From Fidelibacterota bacterium (GTDB taxonomy: Bacteria > Fidelibacterota > Marinisomatia > Marinisomatales > UBA1611): a stretch of DNA of 32,763 bases. Each line of letters begins with the position of its first letter. Position 1 is the first letter of the stretch. The stretch spans positions 1-32,763 of the forward strand of contig JAOLAV010000010.1 of assembly GCA_028338895.1 (NCBI GenBank). The letters run 5' to 3'. Made by a program: the position numbers and the translations under genes. Positions 10,206 through 20,490 of the stretch are shown in pieces. A model generated the notes under the pieces. The model was not told the origin of the DNA, ran no database searches, and saw only the letters and a program-made list of their open reading frames with translations.

Positions 10206-12309
10206 TAAAACTCAAATTATATCTTCTATCATTTATGGAAATCCCATTTAAAACATCTGAATTATTTTGAAGGTTTTTTCCAGAAAGACTAAATGAAGTC
10301 TTCAAAAATTTGTAATCTATTTTTTTATAAAGAATCAAATCATAGCTAATATTTGATTTTATGTTATTTGTTTCAATCGTACCGCTTTCGTTAAGCCAAG
10401 ATATATTCTTATTACTTTCACTTCTGTTAATAAAATCAATATTAAACCATCGTTTTTTTAGTGAAATTATAGTTCGAACCATTTTTTCGGGTTGGAGTGG
10501 GAAAGAAAGTGGGTCAGAAAAGTAGTAGTTTGAAAGAATCCATTTAAAATCGATCCAATTCACATTTGGTATCAAATTTATATTGGCATCAAATCCAAGT
10601 AAATTAGCATTTCCATAATTAACAGGATATTGGACAGCACTATTTGATATTAATATATTTTTTATTTTGTTTAAGTATTTATAATTAAAGAGTGCAATAT
10701 TGATACGATATGAGCTCTCACCTACTTTAGAAATCCTGTTTATTCGATAACCAACCTCATAGGTTGATTTTTGTTCTGGTAATAAATCGTTTTGTGCAAA
10801 AGCGGTACTAATCGTGTTATTATTTATAAAGTCATAAAGGCTTGGTATTCTATAAACATTGGTCAAGTTGAAATAATACAATAAACGTTTTGTTTTTGTT
10901 TTATTTAAAAATGAAATGGTGAATTGAGAATTATTGTTATTCCAGTAATGGTATGGTAGGTATATACCTTTGGCTGTATCGGGATGGTCCGTAATTCTCT
11001 CATTACTAAAAACTAATTTTAAATCTTTTAATTGGATTTTATCTTCTTTTTCAGGTCTTTTTAGCTCTATTGAACCTGTGAAGACTGAATTTTGTCTTTC
11101 GATATACACATTATTGGAGTCAATTTTCCAAGCAAGATCAGAAATGGATGTCTGTGTTGAAAATCTAAAACTTGCATTTTTTAAACTTTTTTGAAATTCA
11201 AAACCAAGTTCTCGATTATCAGAATATCTAATTCGTTTAAGAAAATTTAAATTATCAAAACTATTATTTTCTTGATACATTAAATAAATAGAAACAAAAC
11301 CTAACTTTTGATCATTTTGGGATATTTTAGCGATAAATGATTCTAGTTTTGTGCTTAAGGAATCACCACTTTTTATATTTTGGAATTTTTTTTTATTACT
11401 AAAACCTAATAATTTTAATTCAGAATTATTTTTATTTTTTAATCCAATATTTACAAAATTCCTGGAAATGTAAGTACGTAATTCAGATTTTGATGTATCG
11501 CTGTAGAACTGCGTAGATTGCACTTCAGATAAGCCAGTGTTAACGGCTCCATACCTAAACCCAATAGATCCAGCACCATCATAACCACCATAATTATAAG
11601 TTCCAAACTGTTGCTTAAGTGATAAACCACTCTTATATGAAATTTTAGGAATTAAGTTAATTGACCCCGATGAAGAGATGGCATCTTCATGTGCACCCTT
11701 TAGTAATTCTAATCCCGATAACCCAGAAGTAGATATCATCGTTAAATCAATCATTGGATCCCCAAACCTATTTATTCGAACACCATCATAAAAAAAAGCC
11801 AATTCATTAGATGAAGAACCACGAATTGATGCAGTTTTCTCACCATTAATTGATTCACTTAAAACAATAGATTGTTCAAAATAAAGAGCATCACCAATAT
11901 CCACAGATCCGCGTAAATTCAATTGATCAGCATTTATATAAGATATATCGTTTTTACCTAAATTTTTATCAAATTGGGTGATTTTATCCACTTCCACAAC
12001 CAATGAATCCATAACCAAAACTTTTTCTTTCATTCTAACTAATGAACTATTTTGAAATAAGATTACATTTTTTTCTGAAATTTGATATCCCACATGTTCA
12101 AATTTTATAGATCTATCTTTTATAGGTATTGAAAATGAAAATTGACCTTTAGAGTCTGTTTGTGTGCCTGTGCCAGATGGAAGAGATGTTATATTTACAT
12201 TAACTAACTTTTCTTCTAGTTCATTTATCACAATACCCGTAACAGGTTTATTCTGAGCATGAATTAAATTGGGAAATAAAATTATAATTATGAAAATTTT
12301 AATTTTCAT
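10192..12309 (-). CDS. TonB-dependent receptor with N-terminal carboxypeptidase-like regulatory domain
   Basis: NKPVTGIVINELEEKLVNVNITSLPSGTGTQTDSKGQFSFSIP domain, then a plug domain (SVDIGDALYFEQSIVLSESINGEKTASIRGSSSNELAFFYDGVRIN) and a beta-barrel. Confidence 0.87.
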   Translation of the reverse strand: MKIKIFIIIILFPNLIHAQNKPVTGIVINELEEKLVNVNITSLPSGTGTQTDSKGQFSFSIPIKDRSIKFEHVGYQISEKNVILFQNSSLVRMKEKVLVMDSLVVEVDKITQFDKNLGKNDISYINADQLNLRGSVDIGDALYFEQSIVLSESINGEKTASIRGSSSNELAFFYDGVRINRFGDPMIDLTMISTSGLSGLELLKGAHEDAISSSGSINLIPKISYKSGLSLKQQFGTYNYGGYDGAGSIGFRYGAVNTGLSEVQSTQFYSDTSKSELRTYISRNFVNIGLKNKNNSELKLLGFSNKKKFQNIKSGDSLSTKLESFIAKISQNDQKLGFVSIYLMYQENNSFDNLNFLKRIRYSDNRELGFEFQKSLKNASFRFSTQTSISDLAWKIDSNNVYIERQNSVFTGSIELKRPEKEDKIQLKDLKLVFSNERITDHPDTAKGIYLPYHYWNNNNSQFTISFLNKTKTKRLLYYFNLTNVYRIPSLYDFINNNTISTAFAQNDLLPEQKSTYEVGYRINRISKVGESSYRINIALFNYKYLNKIKNILISNSAVQYPVNYGNANLLGFDANINLIPNVNWIDFKWILSNYYFSDPLSFPLQPEKMVRTIISLKKRWFNIDFINRSESNKNISWLNESGTIETNNIKSNISYDLILYKKIDYKFLKTSFSLSGKNLQNNSDVLNGISINDRRYNLSFNVSI

Positions 12310-12324
12310 TGTGAAGTTAGCTGA

Positions 12325-13752
12325 TCAGCATTCAGGTTCATTTACAGATATTTGAAGAGCTAGACCTCCCTCCGCTGTTTCTTTGTATTTACTCATCATA
12401 TCCTGTGCTGTTTCCCACATCGTTTTAATTACAGCATCTAATGAAACTTTTGCATCTTCAGGATTACTATTAATAGCTAGTTGAGCAGCCGTAAGAGCTT
12501 TCATTGCTCCCATCGTATTACGTTCTATACAAGGAATTTGAACTAGACCTCCTACAGGATCGCAAGACAAACCTAAATGATGTTCCATTGCAATTTCGGC
12601 AGCCATTAGTATCTGATCAATGCTACCACCCATAGAATTTGCCAAGGCACCGGCAGCCATCGCACTAGAAACTCCAATTTCTGCTTGGCACCCGCCAGCT
12701 GCCGCGGATATTGTTGCTCCTTTTTTAAAAAGCATACCTATTTCGCCTGCAACCAAAATAAAATCTCTTATTTTTTGTTTAGAGTCTTCATTTCTGAATA
12801 TAATATTATATAATAATACTGCTGGGATTACACCAGCAGCTCCATTTGTTGGAGCTGTTACAATTCGACCATAGGATGCATTTACTTCATTTACAGCTAG
12901 AGCAAAACAGCTTATCCAATTTGTAACAATTTCTATTTTGTTTGACTGTTTTGATAGAGATACTAGCCATGCTTCTCTAGGCGAAAAATTATTAGACCCT
13001 AATAGTTGATTGCAAAGCTCTGGCGCTCGTCTTTTGACATTTAAGCCACCGGGCAATTCACCACTCGTAATACACCCTTCGTAAATAGAGTCCAACATTA
13101 CATCCCATATTTTATCAATAGATGAATTTATATCTTCCTCTTCTCTCCATTTTAATTCATTTTCGAAAGAGATTTCAGCTAATGTTTTTCTTTCAGTTTT
13201 ACACCAGTTAATCATATCTGACGCGGTTTGTATTGGAAAAGGTATTGCGGATTTTTTATTACCTTCTTGAGTTACATCTCCTTCCCTTTGAATAAATCCG
13301 CCACCAATTGAGTAATAGGTTGCCTCCTCCTCACTTCCATCATCAAATACTAATTTGAACATCATAGTATTCGAATGTTTTAATTTCTGTTTAGAATAAT
13401 TAAAAACAATATTTTCAGAAGGATTAAAAGGTATTGTCGAGTTCCCTAGTAAATCGATAGAATTATTCTTTTTAATTTTCTCAAGGTTCTTACTCAATTC
13501 ATTTGTTTTGAATTTTTCAATGTCAAAACCAAGTAAACCCATCATTATTGCTTTATCGGTACCATGACCCGTACCAGTTTTAGCCAAAGATCCAAAAAGG
13601 AATACATCTATTGATATTGCATAGTTTAAACTCTTTCCATTCAATCTAATTCTAGATAGAAAATCTTTTGCAGCATTCCATGGCCCCATAGCATGAGAGC
13701 TCGATGGACCAATACCAATTTTAAACATTTCGAATATACTTATAGATTCCAT
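12325..13752 (-). CDS. sdaA: L-serine dehydratase (single-chain, iron-sulfur type)
   Basis: MESISIFEMFKIGIGPSSSHAMGPW, GTGHGTDKAIMMGLLG, CEGCITSGELPGGL-like segment, TAPTNGAAGVIPAVL, AAGGCQAEIGVSSAMAAGAL, GLSCDPVGGLVQIPCIERN. Confidence 0.96.
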   Translation of the reverse strand: MESISIFEMFKIGIGPSSSHAMGPWNAAKDFLSRIRLNGKSLNYAISIDVFLFGSLAKTGTGHGTDKAIMMGLLGFDIEKFKTNELSKNLEKIKKNNSIDLLGNSTIPFNPSENIVFNYSKQKLKHSNTMMFKLVFDDGSEEEATYYSIGGGFIQREGDVTQEGNKKSAIPFPIQTASDMINWCKTERKTLAEISFENELKWREEEDINSSIDKIWDVMLDSIYEGCITSGELPGGLNVKRRAPELCNQLLGSNNFSPREAWLVSLSKQSNKIEIVTNWISCFALAVNEVNASYGRIVTAPTNGAAGVIPAVLLYNIIFRNEDSKQKIRDFILVAGEIGMLFKKGATISAAAGGCQAEIGVSSAMAAGALANSMGGSIDQILMAAEIAMEHHLGLSCDPVGGLVQIPCIERNTMGAMKALTAAQLAINSNPEDAKVSLDAVIKTMWETAQDMMSKYKETAEGGLALQISVNEPEC

Positions 13753-13812
13753 AATATTATGAGAACACTACTTTCGAGTGACTCCATATAATATCCCTTT
13801 ATTTTCAATTCT

Positions 13813-13865
13813 AAAAAACCTCAATGTTTATTATTTTCAAACAATAAAAGACCCCATTGAGTTTT
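13813..13865 (-). terminator. Long hairpin with flanking A/T tracts; probable terminator for the minus-strand saccharopine-dehydrogenase-like gene, possibly bidirectional
   Basis: Outer arms AAAACcTCAATG / CATTGAGTTTT (one bulged C) and inner arms TTTATT / AATAAA. On the minus strand the hairpin is followed by GGTTTTTTAG. Confidence 0.65.
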
Positions 13866-13876
13866 AAAAGAAATAG

Positions 13877-15119
13877 TTATTTAAGATTGAATTTTATTCC
13901 TTTGTTCTTAAGTCTATCTACAAGAATCATCCCAATACCCGTTGCAGGTGTTAAAACCCCATAATTTTGAGGAATAGACTCTGGCTCAAGCAATATGCTG
14001 AGAGCTGACTCAGTAATCATTTTTGCTGTTGCGCCATACCCAGGATCTCGATCGCCTGTAACGATTAGACTCTTATTTTTACTGTCGTTTATATACCCAA
14101 CAAGAACTAGCTTAAAAAAAACCGTTTTCTCTATCTTTTTTTGAAGGTCCGTCCCCAGGTTGAGGAAAGTAAATTTTTCTAAGAACCCAAAGAAATGGAG
14201 GAAAGCTGATGGAAATTTTTAGAATAATTAACCCTAAAAACATTATAAAAGCATTTAATAAGCCTTTCATTCCTTTTTTAAATGAATAAACTTCACTGTA
14301 CTTAAAACCCTCACCATAAAAAAAATTACTAACGGCATTTGACCTCCTTACAATCCTTGTATTGATACCAGACATTATAAAAGGACATACCCAGCGATTT
14401 ATCTTTTTACTCCATTTTATAGTTTTAAGACTTGATTGGTGAGTACTATTTTTCATGTGCTCTTTAGGATTTAAAGCAAAAGGATTACTTAAGATATTTT
14501 TTAATTGTGGCTTTGAATCAATATATCTAGATATATTGATCATACTTTCAATTGTTCCACCGCTAAAACCTCCTCCCATAGATTTAACATATAAATCGAT
14601 TTTACCATAGGGCTTATCATTTTTTTGAATAGAATCATTTTGAAGCATTAGAACACCAATATCTGAAGGTATAGAATCAAAACCACAGCTATGAATAATA
14701 CGGCATTGATTCATTTTAGCTTTTTTATGGAATAAATCTATAGACTGTCTTATAAAAGGAACTTCACCCGTTAAATCACAATAGTCCGTACCATTTTTAA
14801 CACAGGATTCAACTAATAAAATCCCATACTTTAAATAGGGTCCAACAGTACTAATGACTAAACGACATAATGAAGTCATTTCATCTAATAATTCTGAATT
14901 ATGACTATCAGCTATAAAAGTTGGTATTTCTTTTACATGTGGGTCTAAGTTGTAAAAGGAGGCTTTGACATCATTTAATTTTTCTTGGTTCCTTCCAGCT
15001 ATTGCCCATGAGAATTGCTTGTTATGAACTCCATAATTCTGAATTAAATATTCAATAACTAACTTTCCAGTAAAGCCAGTAGCTCCCATAACAATCAAGT
15101 CATATTTAATTTTCTTCAT
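13877..15119 (-). CDS. Saccharopine dehydrogenase-like NAD(P)-binding protein (trans-acting enoyl reductase-like), with C-terminal part in a shifted frame (ORF 14112..15119 plus continuation 13877..~14113)
   Basis: N-terminus YDLIVMGATGFTGKLVIEYL, CGFDSIPSDIGV, GGGFSGGTIESM, FPQPGDGPSKKDRENGFF. In the +1 frame after the T8 run: KLVLVGYINDSKNKSLIVTGDRDPGYGATAKMITESALSILLEPESIPQNYGVLTPATGIGMILVDRLKNKGIKFNLK-stop, the expected family C-terminus. Confidence 0.85.
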
Positions 15120-15248
15120 TGAGATATAATATCTTTCATCATGTTATCTCAAATTTAGCTGAAATTAGTTTCAGTGTTGATGCAAATTAAATTTTATATA
15201 TAAAACAGACTAAAACGGTGCTAAATATCCAACTAATTTTTAATTATT

Positions 15249-17621
15249 TTAGTTTTTTAGCCAATAATTAACTTTGAAATACACAGCATTAGATAGATCA
15301 GTATCCCAAGCACCAAGGCTGTTCTCAAAATATTCATTCTGGTTAAGGTTATAAACTAAAAAAATGGTACTTCCTGCAGTGTACTCCCACCGCAGAACAA
15401 AAGTACCTATTGTATCCATTAATCTAAACCCAGGATCGGATCCATAATTATAGCTTGCTAAATCCATTGTTTTTTGCTCTACTAAATTATAGAACTCATG
15501 ATAATCCATTCGCGCACTAAAAGGTTGAATGAACCCTTGAAATGAAACATCCGGTGACACGGTCCAGTCTATCCGAATATTTACATTCCGGGTTAATTGC
15601 TCTGTTTTGGCATACACTCTAAATAATTCATCTTGATTTTCAATAATATCTACCCATTGCATCAGAGAAGGTGATAAATCTTGAGTTAAAGAAACTTTAA
15701 TATTTAAATTATCTAATGGTTTGAATTCACCATCGACATTTAAACGATAACCTTTACCTCTAATTTTGGCACTACCCACTCCCCCAAAAAAGCCTAGAAT
15801 AAAAGATTTTCTTCGATCAGTCCGAAAGCCTGTACCCAAAAAAGAGAATCTTTCTGTTTTAAAAATCCAAGCTCGGTCATCTCTAAAAAGGTCATTGTCA
15901 TTATAAACAGACTCTAGACCATCTATCATTCCTGCAAAATTAAAGGACCAATAATTTTTTAATAAATTTTCACTTTCTATACCAAATTCATTTTCTAAAA
16001 GGGTTCCATCATTTCTGTAATCCTTTGAGAATCGAAATTCTAAAGAATTATTAATGAAAGAGCCCCATGGATCATCTTTTCTTAAGCTTAATTTTGCTCC
16101 CATCCAGCTTATATTATTTCTTCTTAAAAACCCTAGATCATTGATATCAAACTTATCATCAAAGAATCCATACCAAGCTCTTATACCCCAAAAACTTGGG
16201 TTGGTATATAAAATATTTAGGCGGTGAGCATTCCCTACTATGTTTTCTTTATTAGATTGAATAATCTGTCCGCTTGATGACAACCTATTGTTTAAAAGTC
16301 CTACCCTCCAATCCAAGCCTGCTACAGTTGCACCAAAAGCATTCTCTCTGGACACATTTGTAGCATTAATCCCAATTCTTGAAACTTCATTGAGAAAAGG
16401 AATTTCAAGCCTAGCTACTGAATAATTTGCTTTAGGCTCTATAATCGTATCTATTTTTTTCAGGGGGTCTAAATCACTTATCCAGGAAGCTTTTTCTTCA
16501 GATGCTAGCGCTTGAATTAAGCCATAATTAATACCATTGGATAAGTTCCCCATTAACTTTACGGCGCCTAGTATTGTTGTATTATCAGGAACATCGCTTA
16601 GTTCACCATCATCAGGAACAAAATAATTAGGCACTTTTTCCAATTCTTCTTGAATTAAATAATTGTATTCGATTATCAAAAAAGTTTGCCCCCCCTCAGA
16701 GAAGAAAGGTCTTTTTTCATCTAGTTCCGTTTCGAAAGCACTTAAATTTAAAACTGAGGGATCAGATTCGACTTGTCCAAAATCGGGGTTAAAAGTGACC
16801 TGAGCTATCATATTTGATGTAATACCGTATCGTATATCAGCTCCAATATTTATTTTGAATTCACCATCATTTTCACCAAGTAACGAATATGGTACGATTT
16901 CAAATTGCTTAGGGTTTGGTATATTACTAAGTCCTTTTAAAATGCCAAAAAAACGAGCTGTTCCTCTATCAGACAAACGCCTTCCAGGCCATTCAATAAA
17001 CTCTTGTTTTTTGTATAAATGACGTCCCAATAACAGTCCCCATTCCATATTTTTTTGGTTGTCAAACTGTAACATCGAAAATGGGATTTTATATTCCGCA
17101 TACCAACCATTTAGATCTGAGCTAACCGCGACATCCCAAACAGAATTCCAGCTTATATCGTAATTATTATTACCTTCTACAGCTACATCCATTTTTACAC
17201 CAGCAGAATTAACTCCTAGAAGAATAGCATTTTGATCGTTATTCTTTGAATCAAGGCCTACTCGGACCCAATCTGAAGCAGAATCAAAACCATTTTGATA
17301 GCTATCTCTTCGAGATAAAACCTTTTTTATTTTTTCAGGTTCTTTGTCTTCGCAAATAAATGCAACATAAATATACTTATCATCATAAATAATTTTCGCA
17401 CTCGTGTGCTCACTTGGATTTCCTAATTGAATTGGATTCACTTGAAAAAAGCCATCAATGATATCAGTATCACCCCAAATATCAGCTTCTATTTTACCAT
17501 CAATTAAAGGAGGGACATTTATTCTTGATGCTTTTGCTATTCTAAAACGCAAAGAGTCAGGCATTGAAGTTTGAGCAGATAAAAGACTCACCACAAACAA
17601 AAGGATTAAGAATTTAATCAT
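15249..17621 (-). CDS. CBM9-like N-terminal domain plus DUF5916-type outer-membrane barrel protein
   Basis: Signal peptide; PPLIDGKIEADIWGDTDIIDGFFQVNP...AKIIYDDKYIYVAFICEDKEPEKI; later NPDFGQVESDPSVLNLSAFETELDEKRPFFSEGGQTF and barrel-like C-terminus. Confidence 0.85.
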   Translation of the reverse strand: MIKFLILLFVVSLLSAQTSMPDSLRFRIAKASRINVPPLIDGKIEADIWGDTDIIDGFFQVNPIQLGNPSEHTSAKIIYDDKYIYVAFICEDKEPEKIKKVLSRRDSYQNGFDSASDWVRVGLDSKNNDQNAILLGVNSAGVKMDVAVEGNNNYDISWNSVWDVAVSSDLNGWYAEYKIPFSMLQFDNQKNMEWGLLLGRHLYKKQEFIEWPGRRLSDRGTARFFGILKGLSNIPNPKQFEIVPYSLLGENDGEFKINIGADIRYGITSNMIAQVTFNPDFGQVESDPSVLNLSAFETELDEKRPFFSEGGQTFLIIEYNYLIQEELEKVPNYFVPDDGELSDVPDNTTILGAVKLMGNLSNGINYGLIQALASEEKASWISDLDPLKKIDTIIEPKANYSVARLEIPFLNEVSRIGINATNVSRENAFGATVAGLDWRVGLLNNRLSSSGQIIQSNKENIVGNAHRLNILYTNPSFWGIRAWYGFFDDKFDINDLGFLRRNNISWMGAKLSLRKDDPWGSFINNSLEFRFSKDYRNDGTLLENEFGIESENLLKNYWSFNFAGMIDGLESVYNDNDLFRDDRAWIFKTERFSFLGTGFRTDRRKSFILGFFGGVGSAKIRGKGYRLNVDGEFKPLDNLNIKVSLTQDLSPSLMQWVDIIENQDELFRVYAKTEQLTRNVNIRIDWTVSPDVSFQGFIQPFSARMDYHEFYNLVEQKTMDLASYNYGSDPGFRLMDTIGTFVLRWEYTAGSTIFLVYNLNQNEYFENSLGAWDTDLSNAVYFKVNYWLKN

Positions 17622-17734
17622 ATAATTGAAAATAAAGACTTTATCTACTTAATTAAAATTATCTAAATATTAAACTGTATGTCTATTCAAACAGAAAAAA
17701 GTCATACGTCCTAAAATGTACTATTTTTGTTATG

Positions 17735-17810
17735 TCGGGGTAGAGAGATTCGAACTCCCGATCTCCTGCTCCCAAAGCAGGCGCGTTAACCGGACTACGC
17801 TATACCCCGA
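17735..17810 (-). tRNA. tRNA-Pro (anticodon TGG)
   Basis: Minus strand TCGGGGTATAGCGTAGTCCGGTTAACGCGCCTGCTTTGGGAGCAGG...GTTCGAATCTCTCTACCCCGA; anticodon loop TTTGGGA; 7-bp acceptor stem CGGGGTA/TACCCCG. Confidence 0.95.
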
Positions 17811-17836
17811 AATTAATTTATGTTTAGTAACTGATT

Positions 17837-18844
17837 TTATTTCGCTTCTTTATCACATACGAATTTAAGAAAGTCACTAATTTTCACGTCGAACAAAATA
17901 GGTAGATTTATCTTAAGAATGAACTGATTCCTTTTTATTTCCACTTGCTTATAATCACCTAAAATATTTACAGATATCACCTCTCCTTCAATTACTAGTT
18001 TATCATTAGATGAATTAGTATTAAAAAGAGAGAACTGACTTGGTCTAACAGAAACAACATCTTGGTCAGACTTCGTATCAAAAAAGTGTTCGCAGTTTTC
18101 CGAGAACATGTTTTTAGGTATAAAATTACTTTCACCAAATAATAGTGCCGAATATCTATTGGTTGGGTAATTGTACACTTCCAATGGAGTACCAATTTGT
18201 ACAACCTCACCTTCTTCTATTATAATAATTCTATCAGAGATACTCATTGCATCTTCCATATCATGAGATACAATTAGTGTCGTAGTCTCACTTTTATGAA
18301 ATAGATCAGATAACTCACTTCTTATTTTAGTTTTAAGATCTTGATCTAAATGACTTAATGGCTCATCTAAAAGTAAAAGTGAAGGATTAATTGCAAGTGC
18401 TCTTACAAGCGCAACTCTTTGTTGCTGGCCACCTGAAATTTGATGGGGAAACCTATTTTGAATTTCTTGAATATTAGTCATCGTTATTAGTTCATTGATA
18501 ACCTCTAAGTTTTCTCTACTTTGTTTCCCAAAAAATATATTCTCTTTGACAGTCATATTTGGAAAAAGAGCATAGCTTTGAAAGACTAAAGAACAATTAC
18601 GTTTTTCTGGGGGGATAAAAATACTAGGACTATTAATAACCTTTTCATCAAGTGTAATATTTCCAGCATCAGGTATTTCAAGACCAGCAATAATACGAAG
18701 AAGTGTTGTTTTTCCACTACCGCTACTTCCAAGTATTGTAACGATTTCACCTTTTTGTAGTTCAAAGCTGATATTACTAACAGCAGCCTTTTTTTTGCCC
18801 GAATACTCTTTTGTTATTCCATTTAAGGCTAGCAAAGTTTTCAT
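17837..18844 (-). CDS. Fe(III)-type ABC transporter ATP-binding protein
   Basis: GSSGSGKTTLLRIIAGLEIPDAGNI, ISGGQQQRVALVRALAINPSLLLLDEPLSHLD, VSHDMEDAMSISD; start overlaps the permease stop (ATGA). Confidence 0.9.
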   Translation of the reverse strand: MKTLLALNGITKEYSGKKKAAVSNISFELQKGEIVTILGSSGSGKTTLLRIIAGLEIPDAGNITLDEKVINSPSIFIPPEKRNCSLVFQSYALFPNMTVKENIFFGKQSRENLEVINELITMTNIQEIQNRFPHQISGGQQQRVALVRALAINPSLLLLDEPLSHLDQDLKTKIRSELSDLFHKSETTTLIVSHDMEDAMSISDRIIIIEEGEVVQIGTPLEVYNYPTNRYSALLFGESNFIPKNMFSENCEHFFDTKSDQDVVSVRPSQFSLFNTNSSNDKLVIEGEVISVNILGDYKQVEIKRNQFILKINLPILFDVKISDFLKFVCDKEAK

Positions 18845-20478
18845 AATCTATCATCCAACTGATTATTAAGAAATATTATTGGCGGAATGGTTACTAAAAT
18901 AATTAGTAAGGCTGGTATTGCTGATTCATGTAGTTGCGCCTGGCTATTTAAATCATAAGTCAAAGTAGCGAGAGTGTCAAAATTAAATGGTCTTAAAATT
19001 AAGGTCAGGGGTAACTCCTTGAAAATATCGACAAAGATTAAAAGTACGGCCACAATAATAGACTTTTTTAAAAGTGGTAAATTAAGCTTGAACATGGAAA
19101 TAAGAGCTGAGTTACCCAGTATTCTCGAGGCCTGGTTGATTTGATCACATTTTTTTTCCATACCCGAATCAATTGGTTGCCATGCAACAGCAAGAAACCT
19201 AACCAAATAAGCAAACGTTAGCGAGATTAAGGTACCCGTTAGTAAATACCCCATACTTTGATTAATGTAGCCAGCAATTAGTAAAAAACCCATTGCTACT
19301 ACTGCACCAGGCATAGAGTACCCAAGGATTGCAAATTGATTTGCAACTTTCACAATTTTCGATTGAAAATAGCTGGATGTAAAGATTAAAATCGTAGCTA
19401 ATGTTACGATTAAGAGACTCGAGACACTTGCCAATCCAATACTATTAAAAATCACCTGAAAAAAAGTAATATCAAAGAAACTACCGGATACAGAGCTCGC
19501 CCAAAAAAGGAGTCTTGTGATTGGAATAATAAATCCCAGACATAGCGGAAGAAGGCAAAAAAATATCGCTAATATCGAATATTTTCCTTTCAGAAGATTT
19601 GGAGAATAGGTTCGACTGGAATCATTTTTCTGATGAAATTTAGCTTCGCCTCTAAAATATTTTTCAATGTATAAAATAAAAAAAACAAAAAATAATAAGT
19701 AAGAAGATAACTTAAGTGCACTACCCATATCATTCATCCCTAACCAACTACGAAAAATACCGATCGTGAATGTAGGAATACCGAAATATTCTACCGCACC
19801 ATAATCATTTAAGGTTTCCATAACAACCAAACTTAAGCCAGCAATAATTGCTGGTCGAGCCATCGGTAAAGCCACTTTCCAAAATATATTTGAAGGTTTA
19901 TGCCCTAAGGTTTTTGCTGCTTCAATCAGTTGATTGCCTTGCATTAAAAAAGAAGCTCTAGTGGATAGATATACGTAGGGAAATAGAACAGATGTCATGA
20001 CGAGTGAAGTCACTAAATAGACCATTATATCATTAAAATAAATCATACTTTCTGGACTGAAATTTGATCGAATCCAAATCATCATTGGAGTGAACATTTC
20101 AAGCAGGTCATAATATGAATAAGCTGCAATATACGTGGGGATTGTTAAGGGAAGAATTAAAGTCCACTCAAAAAATTTTCGCCCTGGAAACTCACAGCAA
20201 GCAACGAGCCAGGCACATGTCACCCCTATAAAAGTTGATAAAATAGCTGTGCTTAAGACTAAAATTAATGTTGAAAAAATATAGGTAGTTAAAACAGTCT
20301 GCTGAATATGATCCCAGTTTTCTGTATTATTATTAAATTGAAGAGCGACTAATGCAATGGGTGTAAAAATAAGAATACAGATGAAGAGTGAGAACAAAGT
20401 CCATTTATTCCTTTTGAATAAAAACTCATTTTTGAATTGATTTAGAATCCTTTTAGATGAAAAAAAAATATCCTTCAA
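18841..20478 (-). CDS. Fe(III)-type ABC transporter permease (two-domain)
   Basis: Two ABC-2-like permease halves with TLILPLTIPTYIAAYSYYDL, EAAKTLGHKPSNIFWKVALPMARPAIIAG and QASRILGNSALISMFKLNLPLLKKSI motifs. Confidence 0.9.
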   Translation of the reverse strand: MKDIFFSSKRILNQFKNEFLFKRNKWTLFSLFICILIFTPIALVALQFNNNTENWDHIQQTVLTTYIFSTLILVLSTAILSTFIGVTCAWLVACCEFPGRKFFEWTLILPLTIPTYIAAYSYYDLLEMFTPMMIWIRSNFSPESMIYFNDIMVYLVTSLVMTSVLFPYVYLSTRASFLMQGNQLIEAAKTLGHKPSNIFWKVALPMARPAIIAGLSLVVMETLNDYGAVEYFGIPTFTIGIFRSWLGMNDMGSALKLSSYLLFFVFFILYIEKYFRGEAKFHQKNDSSRTYSPNLLKGKYSILAIFFCLLPLCLGFIIPITRLLFWASSVSGSFFDITFFQVIFNSIGLASVSSLLIVTLATILIFTSSYFQSKIVKVANQFAILGYSMPGAVVAMGFLLIAGYINQSMGYLLTGTLISLTFAYLVRFLAVAWQPIDSGMEKKCDQINQASRILGNSALISMFKLNLPLLKKSIIVAVLLIFVDIFKELPLTLILRPFNFDTLATLTYDLNSQAQLHESAIPALLIILVTIPPIIFLNNQLDDRL

Positions 20479-20490
20479 TCGATTCTTTTC

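Noticed and set aside
9631-11194. Plus-strand ORFs antisense to the lipoprotein and TonB receptor genes
   Set aside because: Short, featureless and fully overlapped by real minus-strand genes.
12320-12329. GCTGATCAGC palindrome at the end of sdaA
   Set aside because: Short palindrome overlapping the stop codon, with no T-tract; not a convincing terminator or operator.
12620-12874. Plus-strand ORF antisense to serine dehydratase
   Set aside because: Covers the most conserved part of sdaA; spurious.
17995-18210. Minus-strand ORF within the iron ABC ATPase gene
   Set aside because: Alternative frame inside a well-supported ATPase gene.
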